Source of the DNA: Toxorhynchites rutilus septentrionalis
Taxonomy: Eukaryota > Arthropoda > Insecta > Diptera > Culicidae
Direction of reading: 5' to 3'
Assembly: GCF_029784135.1 (NCBI RefSeq)
Contig: NC_073745.1
Coordinates: forward strand, 107,735,716 to 107,799,715
Length of the DNA stretch: 64,000 nucleotides
Part shown: in pieces, positions 11,711-24,467 of the stretch
Position numbering within the stretch: position 1 is the first letter of the stretch
Layout: each line of letters opens with the position of its first letter
Position numbers and translations under genes: made by a program
Notes under the pieces: model-generated
What the model was told of the DNA's origin: nothing
What the model saw: only the letters and a program-made list of their open reading frames with translations
The model's database searches: none

Positions 11711-12865
11711 ATGGAAAAAGAGGAATATCGTATTTTGATCACACATTGTTTTTTGATGGGCGAAACTATTGAACAATCAATGCAGTGGTTGACGAAATGT
11801 TATTCCACTTCTGCTCCGTCGATAACAACATTTTCTTGGTGGTTTTAATGAATTCCAAATGGGCCGTACAAGCACCGCAGATGCACCTCGCTCTGGAAGG
11901 CCAGAAGAGGCTACGAACCCAGTAATCGTAAAACAAGTGCACCGGCTCGTTTTGAACGATCGTAAAGTGAAGTTACGCGAGTTAGCTGAGGCCGCAGGCG
12001 TTCCAAAAGAACGAGTAGGATACATTTTACACGACATTTTGGACATGAAAAAGCTACCGCGCGATGAGTGCCGCGTTTGCTTACCGTCGAGCAAAACCAG
12101 CGGCGCGTTGATGATTCAACAACCGGTTTGGCGTTGTTAAAGCGCAATCGAGTGGACTTCTTTCGACGCTTTGTGACAATGCATGAAACTTGGATTCATT
12201 ACCACACTCTAGAGGGGGTCTTCGTAGCCACTTGGTTACGCGTTCGCTTATCAAGCGATCGATCGTGAGTTCAAACTCAGGACCCTCAATTGACCATCTT
12301 TGTGTTGTTATAGAATAACTACATCCACGCAACCATCATCAGCGATGGAGATCGATCCACGGTGGAACAAAGATCGATTCATCCATACAACTGCTCTGCT
12401 CTGCAAGAAACATCGGGCTGCTGTTCTATAAATAACCCAACAATGATCAATATCAACTGTCTCCGCTGTCCGGTCTGCTGAACAATGGAAGAACAGATAG
12501 AATACTCTTACGCCTAAATGGCTACTACTGTGTAATTTACCATAATGTAATGGAACAGGAAACTTAACGCCTAAATGGCTACTACTAACTACTGTGTAAT
12601 TTACAATTTATAAAAACGTAAATATATGTACATGTACACGATTAAACCCGACTCTGTTACATCTAAAATGCTAATGAGCCTAATAAATAAATAAATGGGA
12701 TAAAAAAAAATTACCGCACTCCTGAGTCCAATAGGCAGTCTGCAGAGTGGCACAGAGGCATGTTTCGAAGCCTTAGACGTTTCGTACCACGGATAGGGAA
12801 TCGAAATACTGGAAACTCGCTATTCCAAGTGTATTGCCCTCGAAGGAAACTATGTTGAGGAATGA
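11711..12865 (+). pseudogene. irritans-type mariner transposase, internally deleted, split by a SINE
   Basis: The N-terminal part starts at ATG 11711 and reads ITHCFLMGETIEQSMQWL. It continues, after a stop and frame changes, into GRTSTADAPRSGRP, the helix-turn-helix region and METWIHYHT, the block that follows the first catalytic aspartate region of mariners. A SINE interrupts at 12210-12709. After it the frame resumes as PESNRQSAEW, then jumps to a C-terminus ending CIALEGNYVEE with a stop at 12863-12865. Roughly 150 residues of catalytic core between these points are missing. Order and motifs match mariner (DD34D) transposases. It is inactive because of the deletion, frameshifts and SINE. 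Terminal repeats were not identified. Confidence 0.88.
12210..12709 (+). mobile_element. Full-length tRNA-derived SINE, Feilai-like
   Basis: The tRNA-like head has an A-box-like stretch GTAGCCACTTGGTTACGCG near 12224 and a B-box-like GAGTTCAAACTC near 12270. The body contains two copies of CGCCTAAATGGCTACTACT, and the tail is AATAAATAAATAAAT. It is flanked by 12-bp duplications ATTACCACACTC (12198-12209) and ATTACCGCACTC (12710-12721), which join the two halves of the mariner. The name Feilai-like is from memory of the Aedes SINE; the duplications and tail are seen directly. Confidence 0.85.
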
Positions 12866-15639
12866 ATACAGATTTGACCAAAAAACGATTATTTTCATTT
12901 CACATTTGATTGATACAGTAAAAAATTATTATATATTTTCAACAAATAATATTTTTTTATTATTCGTTACCATGAAATTCGAAAGTGTGTTCGCTAAGCA
13001 CACTATGGAGAAGTTTTCTTTGAGCTAATATTGGCAACCTTTTAGAATCGACCAATCAGCAACTGGTCCTAGTTTGACAGTTACCTGGTCCGGAATTGAT
13101 CCCTCTGTGGTCGAGTCTTGTCTCAGTTTCAAAGTATTCAGTTCTCATCGAATCTTCAATTTTTTTTATCCTGAGGTTGGGCAAGTAATTAACCTGAATT
13201 CACTGAATCCTTAAATTGATTCAATTTGAATTAAATGAGTTGTCAACGTTTGATGCATCCAATGCGGACACGAGAATTAGTCCCCCGGATAGGTCTAATT
13301 GTCGAAAATAAGCAAAAAAAAACTCCTCAACCAATCCATCCTCCCAAATTGGGCAGCAACAACCGGAAAACTTGGAACAGCTCTTTGTTGTGTAAAATAT
13401 AATATCCTGGATAATCCACACCAAACACTGCCCCCCCAAAAACAATAATAATTTGTACCATGTGTTTGGTAGAAATTTTTGTACTGCGAAAGGGTGGCAG
13501 GATACTAAAATTTAGCAAAATAGCAAATTAATGTCTCGCGTGTTTGTACCAAAGTTGGTGGGAGCTCCGAAGCTGGCGCCGGACCGAACTGTTTTGCGGT
13601 GGTGGGCAAAACAATAAAAAACACATAGAATTACATAGCGATTAAAATATCGGATGCCTTTTCGGTTGGTGGCATTCGTAAAGGGATTTAGCGGGCGACA
13701 TTGTTGTGGTTTGAATCGGCACTCGGCCCAGGTTGTTTGTAGTATGGGCCGACCGAATGGTCGGAATGCGTGTATTGGTGAGCGCATAAATGATGCGAAA
13801 CGCTATGAGCGCTTTGTATATTAAACAGCCATTTTTGGTGGCCACTAACGAACTGAAGGGAGGTGGAGGTGTGCCACGGTGCGCAGGAAAATTGGCCGGA
13901 AGTTAGAATACAAAACTAGACCGAATATATGCGATGCATATCTGAACTGGGTTTTGGGTCAGTGCCCTACAAATAATAAAGGCATCGGAGTACTCGTTCG
14001 TGAAGGCAACACACGCAGCAATGCACAAAACATTGCCGCTATCGTTTTTTTTTTTTTTTGTGAGGAAATTTTTATTTGAAAAGTTTACGCTATCGATGGA
14101 ATTGCATTGTACTTTTAGGTCTCATATTTTATTATATATGTATTAATTTTTGGAATGTTGCCATTTCCAATAACGATTTTTTCTTCTATTTTTTTCAGAT
14201 TTTGCACTCACAATGGGCATCATAAAATGAACCACAAAAAAAGGTAAGCTCCAACTGGGAAACAACACACACTGCACCATCATCGTAATCATTGCAATCA
14301 TAATCAACTTGTCTGCTTCCTACTACTCGTACTTACCCCTGTTTTATTTCGAAGTAAACACCATCAACCAAGACCCATTTGCTCGTTCAGGAGATTTATT
14401 ATTCTTCCCCCGGTATTGTCGGCGAGAGAGAGAGAAAAAAATCTTTCCATTTTCCCAAGCCTCCCATTTCCACTGTCCAGCTGTCCGATCACACATGCTT
14501 TCACTTACATTTTTGTTCATTTGCGCCATTCAGGACGACCTGTCACGTTTTTCCCCTTTTTCGCAATTCGACGAAAAAAGAGGTTCCGTTATGACTTCTT
14601 TTTTCCGACCCTCCGGTTGTTGTGGAATTCGCTAAAACTGAAGCCTTCGTCTCGGGCGAAATGGCAATGGCTCTTGGCGAACCATCATTTATATCGCCAT
14701 CGTCAGCGGCGGTAGTGTTGGTCAGGCTCTGACAGTTTGTATCATTTTTCAACGATGTGTTCCCCGCTTCTTCGCCCTCTCTTCAGTCCTTGTTATGCTA
14801 TGCTGGGTATGGAAACAAGAATCCAAAGTTTGCCTCCCAACAACTGCTGCTGCTAACAAAGAGGCAAGAAGAGATACATGTCACCTTGTGAAGAGTGTTC
14901 TTTATGCACACAGAAGCGGCCTAGGATGAGAAAATATGGGAGGCTGCTGTAGGGAAGTAGTTGGCAAGAACAATTGTGTGACATAAGGATTACGGCATGC
15001 CTTTCCCACACCGGTCGTCGTAGTCAAAGTAACTCCGGCGGTAGTAGTAGCTACGTAAGTCCTGCCTGCTTTGTATTCTGCCGGTTGGAAGTAGTTCTCA
15101 TTCATTTTACCGGGGGAAAAAATCAGTTGGGGAAGTCAGAGCGAAAAAAATGAATTTATCTTGTGGATTTATCACTTCACGGGAGTGAATATTTTTTTGT
15201 TCCATCAGTGATAAGGAGACGGGGAGAGATATGGTGATATGAGTGGGGGATCGGTTTCAAGTACGTGCCGCTGCTGGAGGGATAACAGGCATTCAGTCAG
15301 TAACCTTCGTCCCAGTTTATCCCAGTTAATGGTGTATAGCTTCGTGCAATGTGGATTTCATGGGCGATTTATTACTTTCAGGGATGTTTAATGAAACTTT
15401 TCATTACTGGAGTTTAATTTTTTTCTTACTCGACGTGTAATTGGAATTTTTAGAATCGTCTAAAAATTTTGCTGCGATCAACTTCACTGTCAAGATTTCG
15501 GAAGAGTGTGACTATATATACATTCCGTGGGAAAAACAACATGAATAAATCGAATATGTATCATGTAATGTTATTTAAAATATCGCATTTAAAGAAGTTT
15601 CTACCATTGAACTTATTTCAACAAACAATCGAATCATCA
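12866..15639. other. Unique-looking non-coding DNA
   Basis: No protein family was recognised. Composition becomes more balanced from 13.5 kb onward. A candidate micro-exon lies at 14199-14243. A poly-T tract lies at 14045-14060. Open frames between 14.3 and 15.1 kb overlap on both strands and show no domains. Confidence 0.4.
14199..14243 (+). other. Candidate 45-nt micro-exon or 5' UTR exon
   Basis: A long pyrimidine tract ending TTCTATTTTTTTCAG precedes this segment and AAG|GTAAGC follows it, so both splice sites are strong by eye. Only one frame is open through it (FCTHNGHHKMNHKK). The other frames contain a stop, and one holds the short ATGGGCATCATAAAATGA mini-frame. It could be an internal exon of a gene extending beyond the window, or a chance pairing. 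Confidence 0.3.
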
Positions 15640-15990
15640 GAAATGATTTGCTTGATTGATTCCGGAGTAATGTAGAGATTTGTGTTTAATTTGTATGGCA
15701 GCCCCCCCTTAGAGAGGGGGGTGGAGTGTCTAACCACCATAGAAACATTTATTGCACCCTTAAACCTCCATATGCCAAATTTGGTTTCGTTTGCTTGATT
15801 AATTCTCGAGTAATTCAGAAATTTGTGTTTCATTTGTTTGGCAGCCCCCCTTCGGGAGGAGCGTGGAGATTCTAACCATCATAGAAATATTTATTGCATC
15901 CTAAAACCTCAGTCTGCCCAATTTGGTTCCATTTACTTGATTGATTCTCGAGTAATGCATAAATTTGTGTTTCATTTGTATGGCAGCAGA
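15640..15990 (+). repeat. Tandem repeat, ~143-bp unit, about 2.3 copies
   Basis: The landmark GAGTAAT(G/T)CAGAAATTTGTG recurs at about 15668, 15811 and 15953 (steps of 143 and 142). Each unit carries TTTCATTTGTATGGCAG, a C-run and G-run able to pair, CATAGAAACATTTATTGCA and CCAAATTTGGTT. The same family, with the same period, lies at 28.87-29.6 kb. Confidence 0.88.
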
Positions 15991-16139
15991 TTAGAGTAAA
16001 ACACAATTCTCATTACGTAGAAATGTTCTCTAATGATGAACACTCGTAAGTGTTCAAGGAATTGTTGAATAGTATTAATTTTTCACTGAACTACGATTAA
16101 ATCAAAGTCGACGCAATCTCACCCCGTAGAGGGGGTGAC

Positions 16140-16990
16140 AATGGGTCAAAGTAGTGAATGTTACTTTTTATTAAAAATTATATTTAGAAAAAGAATTCTC
16201 AATAATTTCAAGACAATTTAACGACATGTAAATATCTTGAATGATCATTTGAGTTACGAAAAAAGTGTAAATCCACCTAGAAGTACGATGGAAATGTTTA
16301 TATACAGCCATTCCATGTCAAACCGATATAGTGGTTCTCAGATTTTCGTGCAACGTGGTAGTCTTGTTCTTTATCGCAAAACCAAAACATTAGACCCGTA
16401 TTTTTTATCATTGGGGTGATCATTCCCATTTTAGGATTGCCCAAAAAATCAACTTTTTCCCATTTTTTCCACGCTTTCACTTAACGATTGAAACTCATCT
16501 ATTCATTATCATTTGAATGGGCTATATGCCAGTTTCAGTTCCACATGTAAAAGGACGATCAGTGCATTCAATTGAATGTATCATTCGTTTTAATTTTTTC
16601 AAACTTCCAAACGTCTCTCAAAAACGGGTGAATTAACTGCAAGGTCGACGTAGGGCTACCGTTGGCTTTGTGATCATTTGCTTGTGATGATTGAATTATT
16701 GATTGAACGGAACAACTTCCGAATCCAATTGAAATTCAGTGAGCAGAAGATATGAAGGCATATCTTCCAATGCAGTCTTAAATAAGATTTTTATTTTACC
16801 CCCATATATTACTGTTAGTGTCCTACGTCAAAAAAGTGGAATCAAAAGAGGCATATGCCAACCCGGCGAAAAATTACGCCTGAAGGCACACTGCACATCC
16901 TGTCACCTCGTCATTTTCATTACTTTCAGTGAATACGGTTCGAGCTCAAAAGAAATTATTATTCGAATATAAGACACTTTCATTCGAATA
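16140..16990. repeat. Dispersed repeat fragments
   Basis: 16297-16480 (start TACAGCCATTCCATG) has a diverged relative at 45400-45580. 16640-16790 (GTCGACGTAGGGCTACC, then a GATTGAATTATTGATTGAA-like block and CAGTGAGCAGAAGATAT) has relatives at 34270-34370 and 34715-34745. No coding capacity. Confidence 0.6.
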
Positions 16991-17208
16991 TAAGACACCT
17001 TTATTTTCATTTGAGGATTTGATAACTTCACTTCAGTATTACGAATGAAACAAATGAGCGTGAAACGAAACGAGACTGTTCAGTGGTGAAGTGATATTCT
17101 CTTTATAGTGCGTGAAGAGAGAATACACTCTGTCCAACTTCTATAAGACCAGGTGATGATCTTGCTGATTTGTGTCATTGTAAACAAACGGAGAGAGAAG
17201 AAAGATAA

Positions 17209-17770
17209 ATCGATGTATTTCACCTAGAAAATGTTGGTATCAGAGAAATTGCTCGTCGGATTGGACGATCTCATCAAGTAGTGCTCAATTATTTGGCGAA
17301 TCCCCAAGTATACGGTAAGAAGGAAAGAGCTCCGCGTAAATCAAAGCTCTCTGACCGGGATAAGCGGGAAATAGTTAGAACAGCTTCGAATACCTGAAAA
17401 TCGCTTATGCAAATGAAGAAATATTTGAATTTAAATGTTTCTCGGGTGACAATTCGTTAAGTTTTGATAAGCAGTCCTCACATAAAGAGGGCTTAAGGTT
17501 AAAGCTCCTTATCTTACAACATCTCACATCGGAAGACGTCTGAGTTCTGCTGAAGCTCACATAAATCGACTTGGGGCATGTTTTCAGAAGAATACATTTT
17601 GCTATATACCATAACGAAAAGTCCTTCAATGTATAGGTTATCTTCACTGACGAAAAAAAGTTCAATTGGGATGGTCTTGATGGTTTCAACGGGTACTGGC
17701 GTGATTTACGGAAGAAGGAACAGTATCTTTCAAACAACGAAACAAAAAAAACTATTTTTGTAGTTAATCA
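17209..17770 (+). pseudogene. Tc1-like transposase remnant
   Basis: From 17209 the frame reads IDVFHLENVGIREIARRIGR, the paired-like helix-turn-helix of Tc1 transposases, then KSKLSDRDKREIVRTASNT before a stop. After frame changes the DEKKFNWDGLDGFNGYW block appears near 17650; this is the second conserved block with the first catalytic aspartate of Tc1 (DD34E). The later aspartate and glutamate are absent. At least two stops and several shifts make it a fossil. Terminal repeats were not found. Confidence 0.82.
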
Positions 17771-18470
17771 AGCGTTACCCAGGATGTACCACGAAGAGGC
17801 AACCAACCTTACAATACCGTCAAGTTGCTAAGTTGCTATCATTCGATGGAATACAATAAATATACAATTATACATAAGGTTAATATTCACTCCTTTTCTG
17901 AGGTGAATCACTAATCTACGATCCGTTATTGGCTTATCGGTTAATAGAACACAATAAAATACATTTTTAATCGATGATTTCACAGAAAAATCTCTGATCA
18001 CCTAAAAACTAGTTATTTCAATCTTGGAAATAATGTATTTATCATTCCAGGATCACTAACATTGTGTCTAACTTTTATGCTCTTCATTTGCATCGGCGAG
18101 CATATAGGGGAAGGGTGGTAAAGATGGACCTTAAGCAAACATTGAGTTTTTTCGTTAATTTCACAAAAAGTATATAGGTATCTCACCACAAATTGATAGT
18201 CTAGGTCTCTTTTTATAATAAAATTACAAACTAACTGAAAATTGAGGCACAATGTACTCAATAAGTTTCAGTGGTCTTCAAATAGACCTTAAAAATGACC
18301 GAACAAAAAGGCTAGACTAAAATCACCTAGGCTTGTATTTTTTCTCAGTTTTTCATGTCTAAAATAGCTTCCGTCACTTGGAATGACAAATTCGGATTAC
18401 GTTTTAAAAACCGCTCTGCTGATTGGTCCATGCTATCTGGTTGCACTTGCAAGCGTGGTTAGTGGACATC

Positions 18471-19228
18471 AAGTATGTAAAAGTTCATTCGCTCATTCCT
18501 CCACACCTAATTATAAATCACTCTTGTATCTGCTTGGAATAATCATGGCGAAAAGAATGCAGCAAGCAATCGTGAGATTGCACGATGAATCATTTTTCAT
18601 ACTCCGAAAAACATCATTCAATGAATGAATACTCCTTTGGAAGGATCGCACGAAACAAAATAACAAGTGAGACAAAATAGACTGAATCTGCGTGTATGTA
18701 TGATTTTATTTTCCCTTGTACTCTTTTCCTTGTCAGCATTCAAGTGCACATGAAATCCACCTTCCCGCTCATCAATAACTTGCGTTAATATGGTCTTTTG
18801 CGTTGGCTTAGATCGTTTCATACTAGAACCTGAAAAATATCATTGCAATAGTACACAGGAAACAACTCGATTTCAACTACCTACCTATATTTTACTGCCG
18901 CGATCGAGGCTCAATGATTGCTCATTGAGTGAAAAACGAATGATTTTACAGAGACACTCGCTGGCTCAAGCAAAAGTTTCCAATTTGATTTTATCACCAT
19001 CTAACGTCATTCCGAGAGGAAAATGAGGGAATGCCAAATTCGCTGAGAATAGATGAGCGGAATCGAGACAGTATTTTTCCGTTTAATTCGAGTATGAATT
19101 TTGCGAAGATGATAGGAGAATGTTTTCTGTCTCAAATAAAGTGAGGCATAAACGATGAATAGAAGGGTGAGTTTTATCTGTGAATGAGTGTTTTTGAACG
19201 AATTTCGTTGCGATTTTGCCCATACCTG
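18471..19228 (+). repeat. ~770-bp dispersed repeat, copy 1
   Basis: This stretch aligns in the same orientation with 47645-48420. Shared blocks include ATAAATCACTCTTGTATCTG-type text, CTCCTTTGGAAGGATCGCAC, CTGCCGCGATCGAGGCTCAA and ATTTTGCCCATACCTG at the right edge. Similarity stops abruptly at 19228. No terminal inverted repeats, LTR-like TG/CA ends or target duplications were identified, and no protein is encoded. It may be a non-autonomous element or an old duplication. Confidence 0.85.
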
Positions 19229-22200
19229 GTGGGCATATGTTAAAAAAAGAAGGAGGAGGTAATCAAACTGTTCTCAAAACAAGGTTTCTCTCCATTCGGT
19301 GAAGTGTCCGTCTTACTCGACTTGTTCAGTATTTTGTTTCATCTATATTTCTGGAGTAAAAATGAGAAAACTTTACCGCTGATTCGATAAACTGGAAGAG
19401 AAGTGATGGTAAAACATTCACTTAACGAAAAATACAAAAAAAAACTCGATAACAATAAGAACCTTAAAAACTTTACACCAAGCTGCTCTTTGGAGATTAC
19501 TTTTTTTTACAATTTTAACAGAATGCCAGCTAGGTGTACACAGTAAGTGCCAAAGGTAAGGTATTGCATGTTTGTGTGTCGTTAAAATTTGAAATAAAAA
19601 ATGTAATTTATCAATCATACATAGGTGTCCGCCTTTTCCGACTCTCCCCTACTTCAGAGACTATCAGTGAAGAATTCTTGTTTGCATTCATTGGATTACG
19701 ATATCCGCTCATTCCCCGAACTGAAACGTAATAAGCCTTCGATTGGGAAGTGTCGCAGCGTTGTCAATCTTTCAATAATTCACAAACTTGCACCCGCTGT
19801 AAACCGAAACATTTATTGCACGTCATCAATCCCTGTGTGAGCAAAGGTGGAAAAAAAGAAAACCCTTTATCACTCTCGTTTGAATTATTTCGCGCAACGG
19901 CATAAATTCGCCAACGTGTAAAGCGAAATTTAAAAATTAAAAGCCGATAGCACAATGGCGAAACAAAATAGCACGAGTAATAAAATATTTAGACCAACCA
20001 TTTATCACTCTTCTCCAATGGGGGGAAGAGAGTAAACACAATGAGAGGCTGGTGTGGCGGTACATCCGAAACAACTGCAGTTTGGCCACAAATTGAAACT
20101 CCCGGGTGTGGCCACTGCAGCCACAATCTGCACCAGTGGCAAATTCCCGGGGCAAAAAAAATAATATTCCAACATGACAAAACATAAAAAATACAGTTGT
20201 GCTCCAGCATCACTTTCATCCGCTTTCTGTTCGATTTTCCCCCTTCAAAACTAAGTGAAGTTGAACAAACAAAACACTATCAGAATTAAATCAACGCGAC
20301 TTCCTCGATAGGACACGTCACTCCGCAATCAGGAAAAAATGGTGATTTTATTTGTATTAAATATTCATACGATCGGTTTGTTTTTATTTCACGATTTTCT
20401 CACTCTCAAATGCCAATCCCTCTCCCACTCCCACTGGCTATCCTTCCGATGCATCATCATCATCTGCAGAAAGCCGGATGTTTTCCCTCACCGAGTCGAC
20501 ACCCGCAAAGAGCAGCAGCAGCAGCAGCAGTGTCAGCTGGAGGTGGTAAACGATTTAGTGCTTTTTTCGTTGTTGTTGCTGCTGTGTATGTGCTCGGAAT
20601 TGTTGTCGACTCTGCTTGCTGTCAGTTGAAAATAAGGGATAAATAAATAACGTACACACCACCACGATCATTGGAGAGCAAAATGAGGCCGGAAAAAGGT
20701 CCATGTATTCCACCAACTCGTTCGCTGTCTTATGGTCACTTGCCCCCGTCACACAAACACACAAACACAGATGAGTGGATGGCCGTTCGGATTGAAATTG
20801 GATTCGATGATAAATTAATTGGATAGTGTTTTACGTTTGTTTTCCCAGCTCTAGGTTTCGCCGGAGAGCTATAGTGATGTGGAAAAGCCTTTGGTTGTTA
20901 TTATGAATTCAAGTCATTATGCTCAATAACAAGTAAATTAATTATACAATTGCATCATGCGCCAATTTTGTGTGAAACATACACTCTCTGTATTGAGTAT
21001 CCTCATCGTTTCGAACAGCGATGGGATTACATCGTTCTCCTTTGCTAAACTTTTCCAATTCGCACACAGCAGAATATATTATCCGAGAGTACGATATAAT
21101 ACCATCGAAGTGGATCAGCTGTGAGGGAAGACCCTTCAAATCAGACAAAATGAATAAACACGCTATAACATCACAATGCAACATCTCATTGTCATGAACC
21201 AGAATCAGAACATCTATAAATTCCGACCTCTATAAAGCAACACACACACACACACGCACTTTACGCGCGCTGAAAAACAACCTGTTATATTATGATTTAG
21301 TTCGTAAAATTCCATCATCTGGAAAGTACCCTTGATTTTATTGAAAAACCAAACGAACCGAACAAATGAGGGTGCGAGAGAAAGTCCGGCACAAACACGG
21401 GACCGGAAAGGGACCGGTGTCCCTCTCGGAACACAAAAAAAATGGAACGGGATTTTTATTGACTTTTAATAATTGACAACTGTCCATTCGTTCAGTCGTT
21501 TTCCGGAGGAATGATGATGAGATCCGAATTCATCGAAGAGAAGAAGATGGATGCGGATCGGAGCTTTTCTATCAGATTACCCAAATTTACGGCACATTAG
21601 CGTCTGTCGATGAGGCGGAAAAGAGACGATCTACAAATCCTTAACGGCTGCCAGCAGGAGTTCGTAACTCAATCGAATATTGATTACCACTCCGTTACTG
21701 TTCGCTGGGAGGTGGAGGTGATGTAGAGAAAGGAATAGCCTTTAAGGGGATGCTACCAACCTCGGTAGTGAACTGAGTTGAGGATGATGGAGAAATGCAG
21801 ATATGGAAAAAATATTGGAACATCGTTATGTCAGCTTGGAGCAACTGATTTTAGTGGCGCAAAACAAAGCAAAGGAGATTATTTGATCATATTTGAACCC
21901 TTTGCAGATCATAGGCGCTGCTATTGCTCCTACTTTTGCAAAACGTGTAGTTCAGCAGATTTTGTCTCCAAAGTTTCTGTGCACTCTTGGCGATTTTTGT
22001 AGTAAAACATTTCTTCGCCAAATGACGATTCATCGAAATTCGAGTGGCTTCAATTTGAGTGAAGCATTGCGTATGCATTTGCCAGTACTGCAAATTATCT
22101 GAACATTCATTTGAATTCGAACGAACAGTTGACAGCACTTCTTTTCATCGAGAGTATCGCTGGCTTACAAGCTGTTCTGACGAATGGGTATGTTTCATTT

Positions 22201-22624
22201 ATACGGATCTCTCCTCACTGTGTTCCTTCCATTCCTTTGAACAACCGCTACTTCATTCAAACCGCTTGTCATCCTGTTCTTTGAGATCCACTTGTTTGTC
22301 ACTATCAATTGACGTAATAACCAAAACTCAATTGACACTCGACGATTTATCGTGATAATTTGGTTTGTTTTCAGGAAGAAACAGAGTAAATGCTTTGTTT
22401 TCGAGTTAAAAGCACGTTAACAGACGTTCATCACTTTGATAGAGTTGTCACAACAACAGAAGAAATAGCAGACACGCAAAAAAAGAACAGTTCCTCAACA
22501 GTGTATTCGTGCTCTGTTGTGACAGCCTGTTCAATTTCATACCGACTGTAGCCGGAAGGCTGTACTATCGGAATGTCTACTCATAAACTTACCTCCAAGG
22601 TTTGAGCTGGCGGAATCTATGATT
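19229..22624. other. Unique-looking non-coding DNA with microsatellites
   Basis: No gene recognised. A CAG run lies at 20512-20530 and CA runs near 20752-20768 and 21240-21256. A mini-frame through the CAG tract would give a short glutamine or alanine run but has no supporting domain. The 20.2-21.8 kb part is less AT-rich than its neighbours and looks low-copy. Confidence 0.4.
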
Positions 22625-22815
22625 ATTCTTCTTCTTCTTATATGGCACTAACGTTCCTAGAGGAACTCCGCCGTCTCAACGTAATATTACTTGCGTCATT
22701 TTCATTAGTACTTAGTTGAGATTTCTATGCCAAATAACACGCCTTGAATGCATTCTGAGTGGCAAGCTCTAGAATACGCGTGACCACAGTGCAGTTCAGA
22801 GGAAATTTCTTTGAA
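22625..22815 (-). mobile_element. tRNA-derived SINE, 5'-truncated
   Basis: In reverse orientation the segment reads AAAGAAATTTCCTC, GTCACGCGTATTCT, GGCGTGTTATTTGGCATAG, ACGTTGAGACGGCGGAGTTC and ends in a GAAGAAGAAGAA tail. This is the same body as the SINEs at 27004 and 36983, but the tRNA-like head is missing. Confidence 0.8.
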
Positions 22816-23229
22816 GAAATAGATAGATGATGATTGTATGATGTGACGACGATAATTTATACCTCTCCAATTTCGTCACATCTGTCTTTCCACTCCAACC
22901 ACATTTTCCTTTCGCAATATCGTACCAGTCTCCCAGATTCCAGACAGTTCGTCACAACATCAATTTCTGGCAACCCTTCGCTGTAGTTGGGCGTTTTTAG
23001 TATCCATGTAATGGATACGAATGGCTATGTGCATGAAGTGCAACCCAGCCTGCAGAACGTTGTCGAGGACCCTTCCCTAAAATGGCGAATACACGTCTCC
23101 AGTCTCCAGTAAACTGGGAAGCAAAGTTATAAACCTATATCCACCGTCGACTGCGAGCTTGTTTAGGCTGGCTTCAACCCTTGACTGAGACTATATCTAA
23201 CTGGAGGATATGGAAGTGAATTAAAAATC

Positions 23230-23860
23230 TAACAACTGAACATGAAAGAAAAAAATAAAGGTTTTGAATGCTCATAACTCGACTATTTCGACCATGTTTG
23301 CATAAATTGATAGGAAATATTTCTTCACAATGAATAACATTTTATTTTTCTTGAGATAAACAATTGAATAATTGTGAAATGTCAAACTTCTATCAACGCG
23401 TTAAATGCCACGTTTTAATTGGTCCAATTTAGGCTCCTCAAATGGTACAGACTAAAAGGAGCAAGCAGAGTAGCAGCGGAATAGGGTTTCCCCAACACAG
23501 AGTTCAAAGCCTAGGGGAATTAGACATTTAAAATACATGCAAGTGTGGCGCACTGCTGTTTCCAATGCATATATGCATACTGGAATGAATGTGTTTCCCT
23601 AACCCGGACTTCAAAACCAAGGAGTGTGGGGAAATCGACATTACAAATACATACATGCAAGCTGCGGGTACTTTCGTACTCGCTTGCATTTGTGCAGACC
23701 GGAATGTGTTTCCTCCAAAACGAATTACAAACCGCATTTTCGTACTCCGGAATGTGTTCTCCTAACAGGAACTACAAAAGCGGGTACGAATACAACATTC
23801 ATTCAATCAATAATTTAATCAAACAAATGAATACTAAGTCAACGGTAGTTCTACGTCAAC
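23230..23860 (+). repeat. Composite repeat with 93-bp minisatellite, locus 1
   Basis: 23260-23400 carries ATGCTCATAACTCG, GTTTGCATAAATTGATAGGA and CAATTGAATAATTGTGAAATGTC, shared with 39085-39180 and 40680-40710. From 23490 degenerate units recur: TTTCCCCAACACAG...TTCAAA, AAATACATGCAAG, GTGTTTCC and ACTTTCGTACTCGCTTGCA. The right edge contains GGTAGTTCTACGTCAAC (23840-23856). The 135-codon frame at 23545-23952 is an artefact of this repeat. Confidence 0.7.
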
Positions 23861-23996
23861 CTGCGGTTATAAATAGATATGACCCACCATTTTTTTCTTC
23901 ACCATATTTATTTGATTTGAAAGAACCTCCCTTTCAAATAAAATATGCTTAACTGACTTCGACAGCTACTCAATAGCCTTTCTAAAATCACATATA

Positions 23997-24467
23997 TTAG
24001 GTTGGGGAAAAAGTAATCCATTATTTTCTCAGTAGCCGGCTTTAGTGATCAATATCTCGTGTAATGTCGGTCATACAGTTTCAAGTTTAGGCTCGTTGTA
24101 AGGATGACATTTCATACTAAAAAATGTTTTGCTGTTTTTTGTTTGATCCATTCAGTTATGAGTTACAAGGTGTTAACAATGGAAGTCAACAAAAAGGTAA
24201 TTCGGTACATTTTACACTTTTTCTTTTATGAAGGCGAAAATGGATAAAATTGTGAATGATGTTAATGGTTCCGATAAAGTAAAATACGTGCTTTTTTTTT
24301 ATTTTATTAATTTTTTTTTCAATTTTTAATAATTTAATAAATCGTTAGAATGGCAACAAATTTCACAACAAACGGTGCATATTTGACCCAAATCAGGTAA
24401 TCCGAAGCGTATAAAAAATATTTTGAATTTCACCCAAAAATAGTGGATTACTTTTCCCCCAATCTAA
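23997..24467 (+). mobile_element. Internally deleted mariner (MITE)
   Basis: The left end TTAGGTTGGGGAAAAAGTAA and the inverted right end TTAGATTGGGGGAAAAGTAA match closely over about 28 bases. Both are flanked by TA (23995-23996, 24468-24469). An ATG at 24179 starts MEVNKKVIRYILHFFFYEGE, the usual N-terminus of a mariner transposase, which is cut off after about 22 codons. It is a deletion derivative of a cecropia- or mauritiana-like mariner. Confidence 0.88.

Noticed and set aside
18471..19228. Solo LTR pair with the copy at 47.6 kb
   Set aside because: No TG...CA ends, no target duplication and no polyadenylation signal arrangement typical of LTRs.
20410..20646. Poly-glutamine/alanine coding exon around the CAG run
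   Set aside because: The run is short, no flanking domain is recognisable, and two frames are equally open.
23545..23952. 135-codon plus-strand frame
   Set aside because: Lies in the same minisatellite family and begins at a non-ATG codon.
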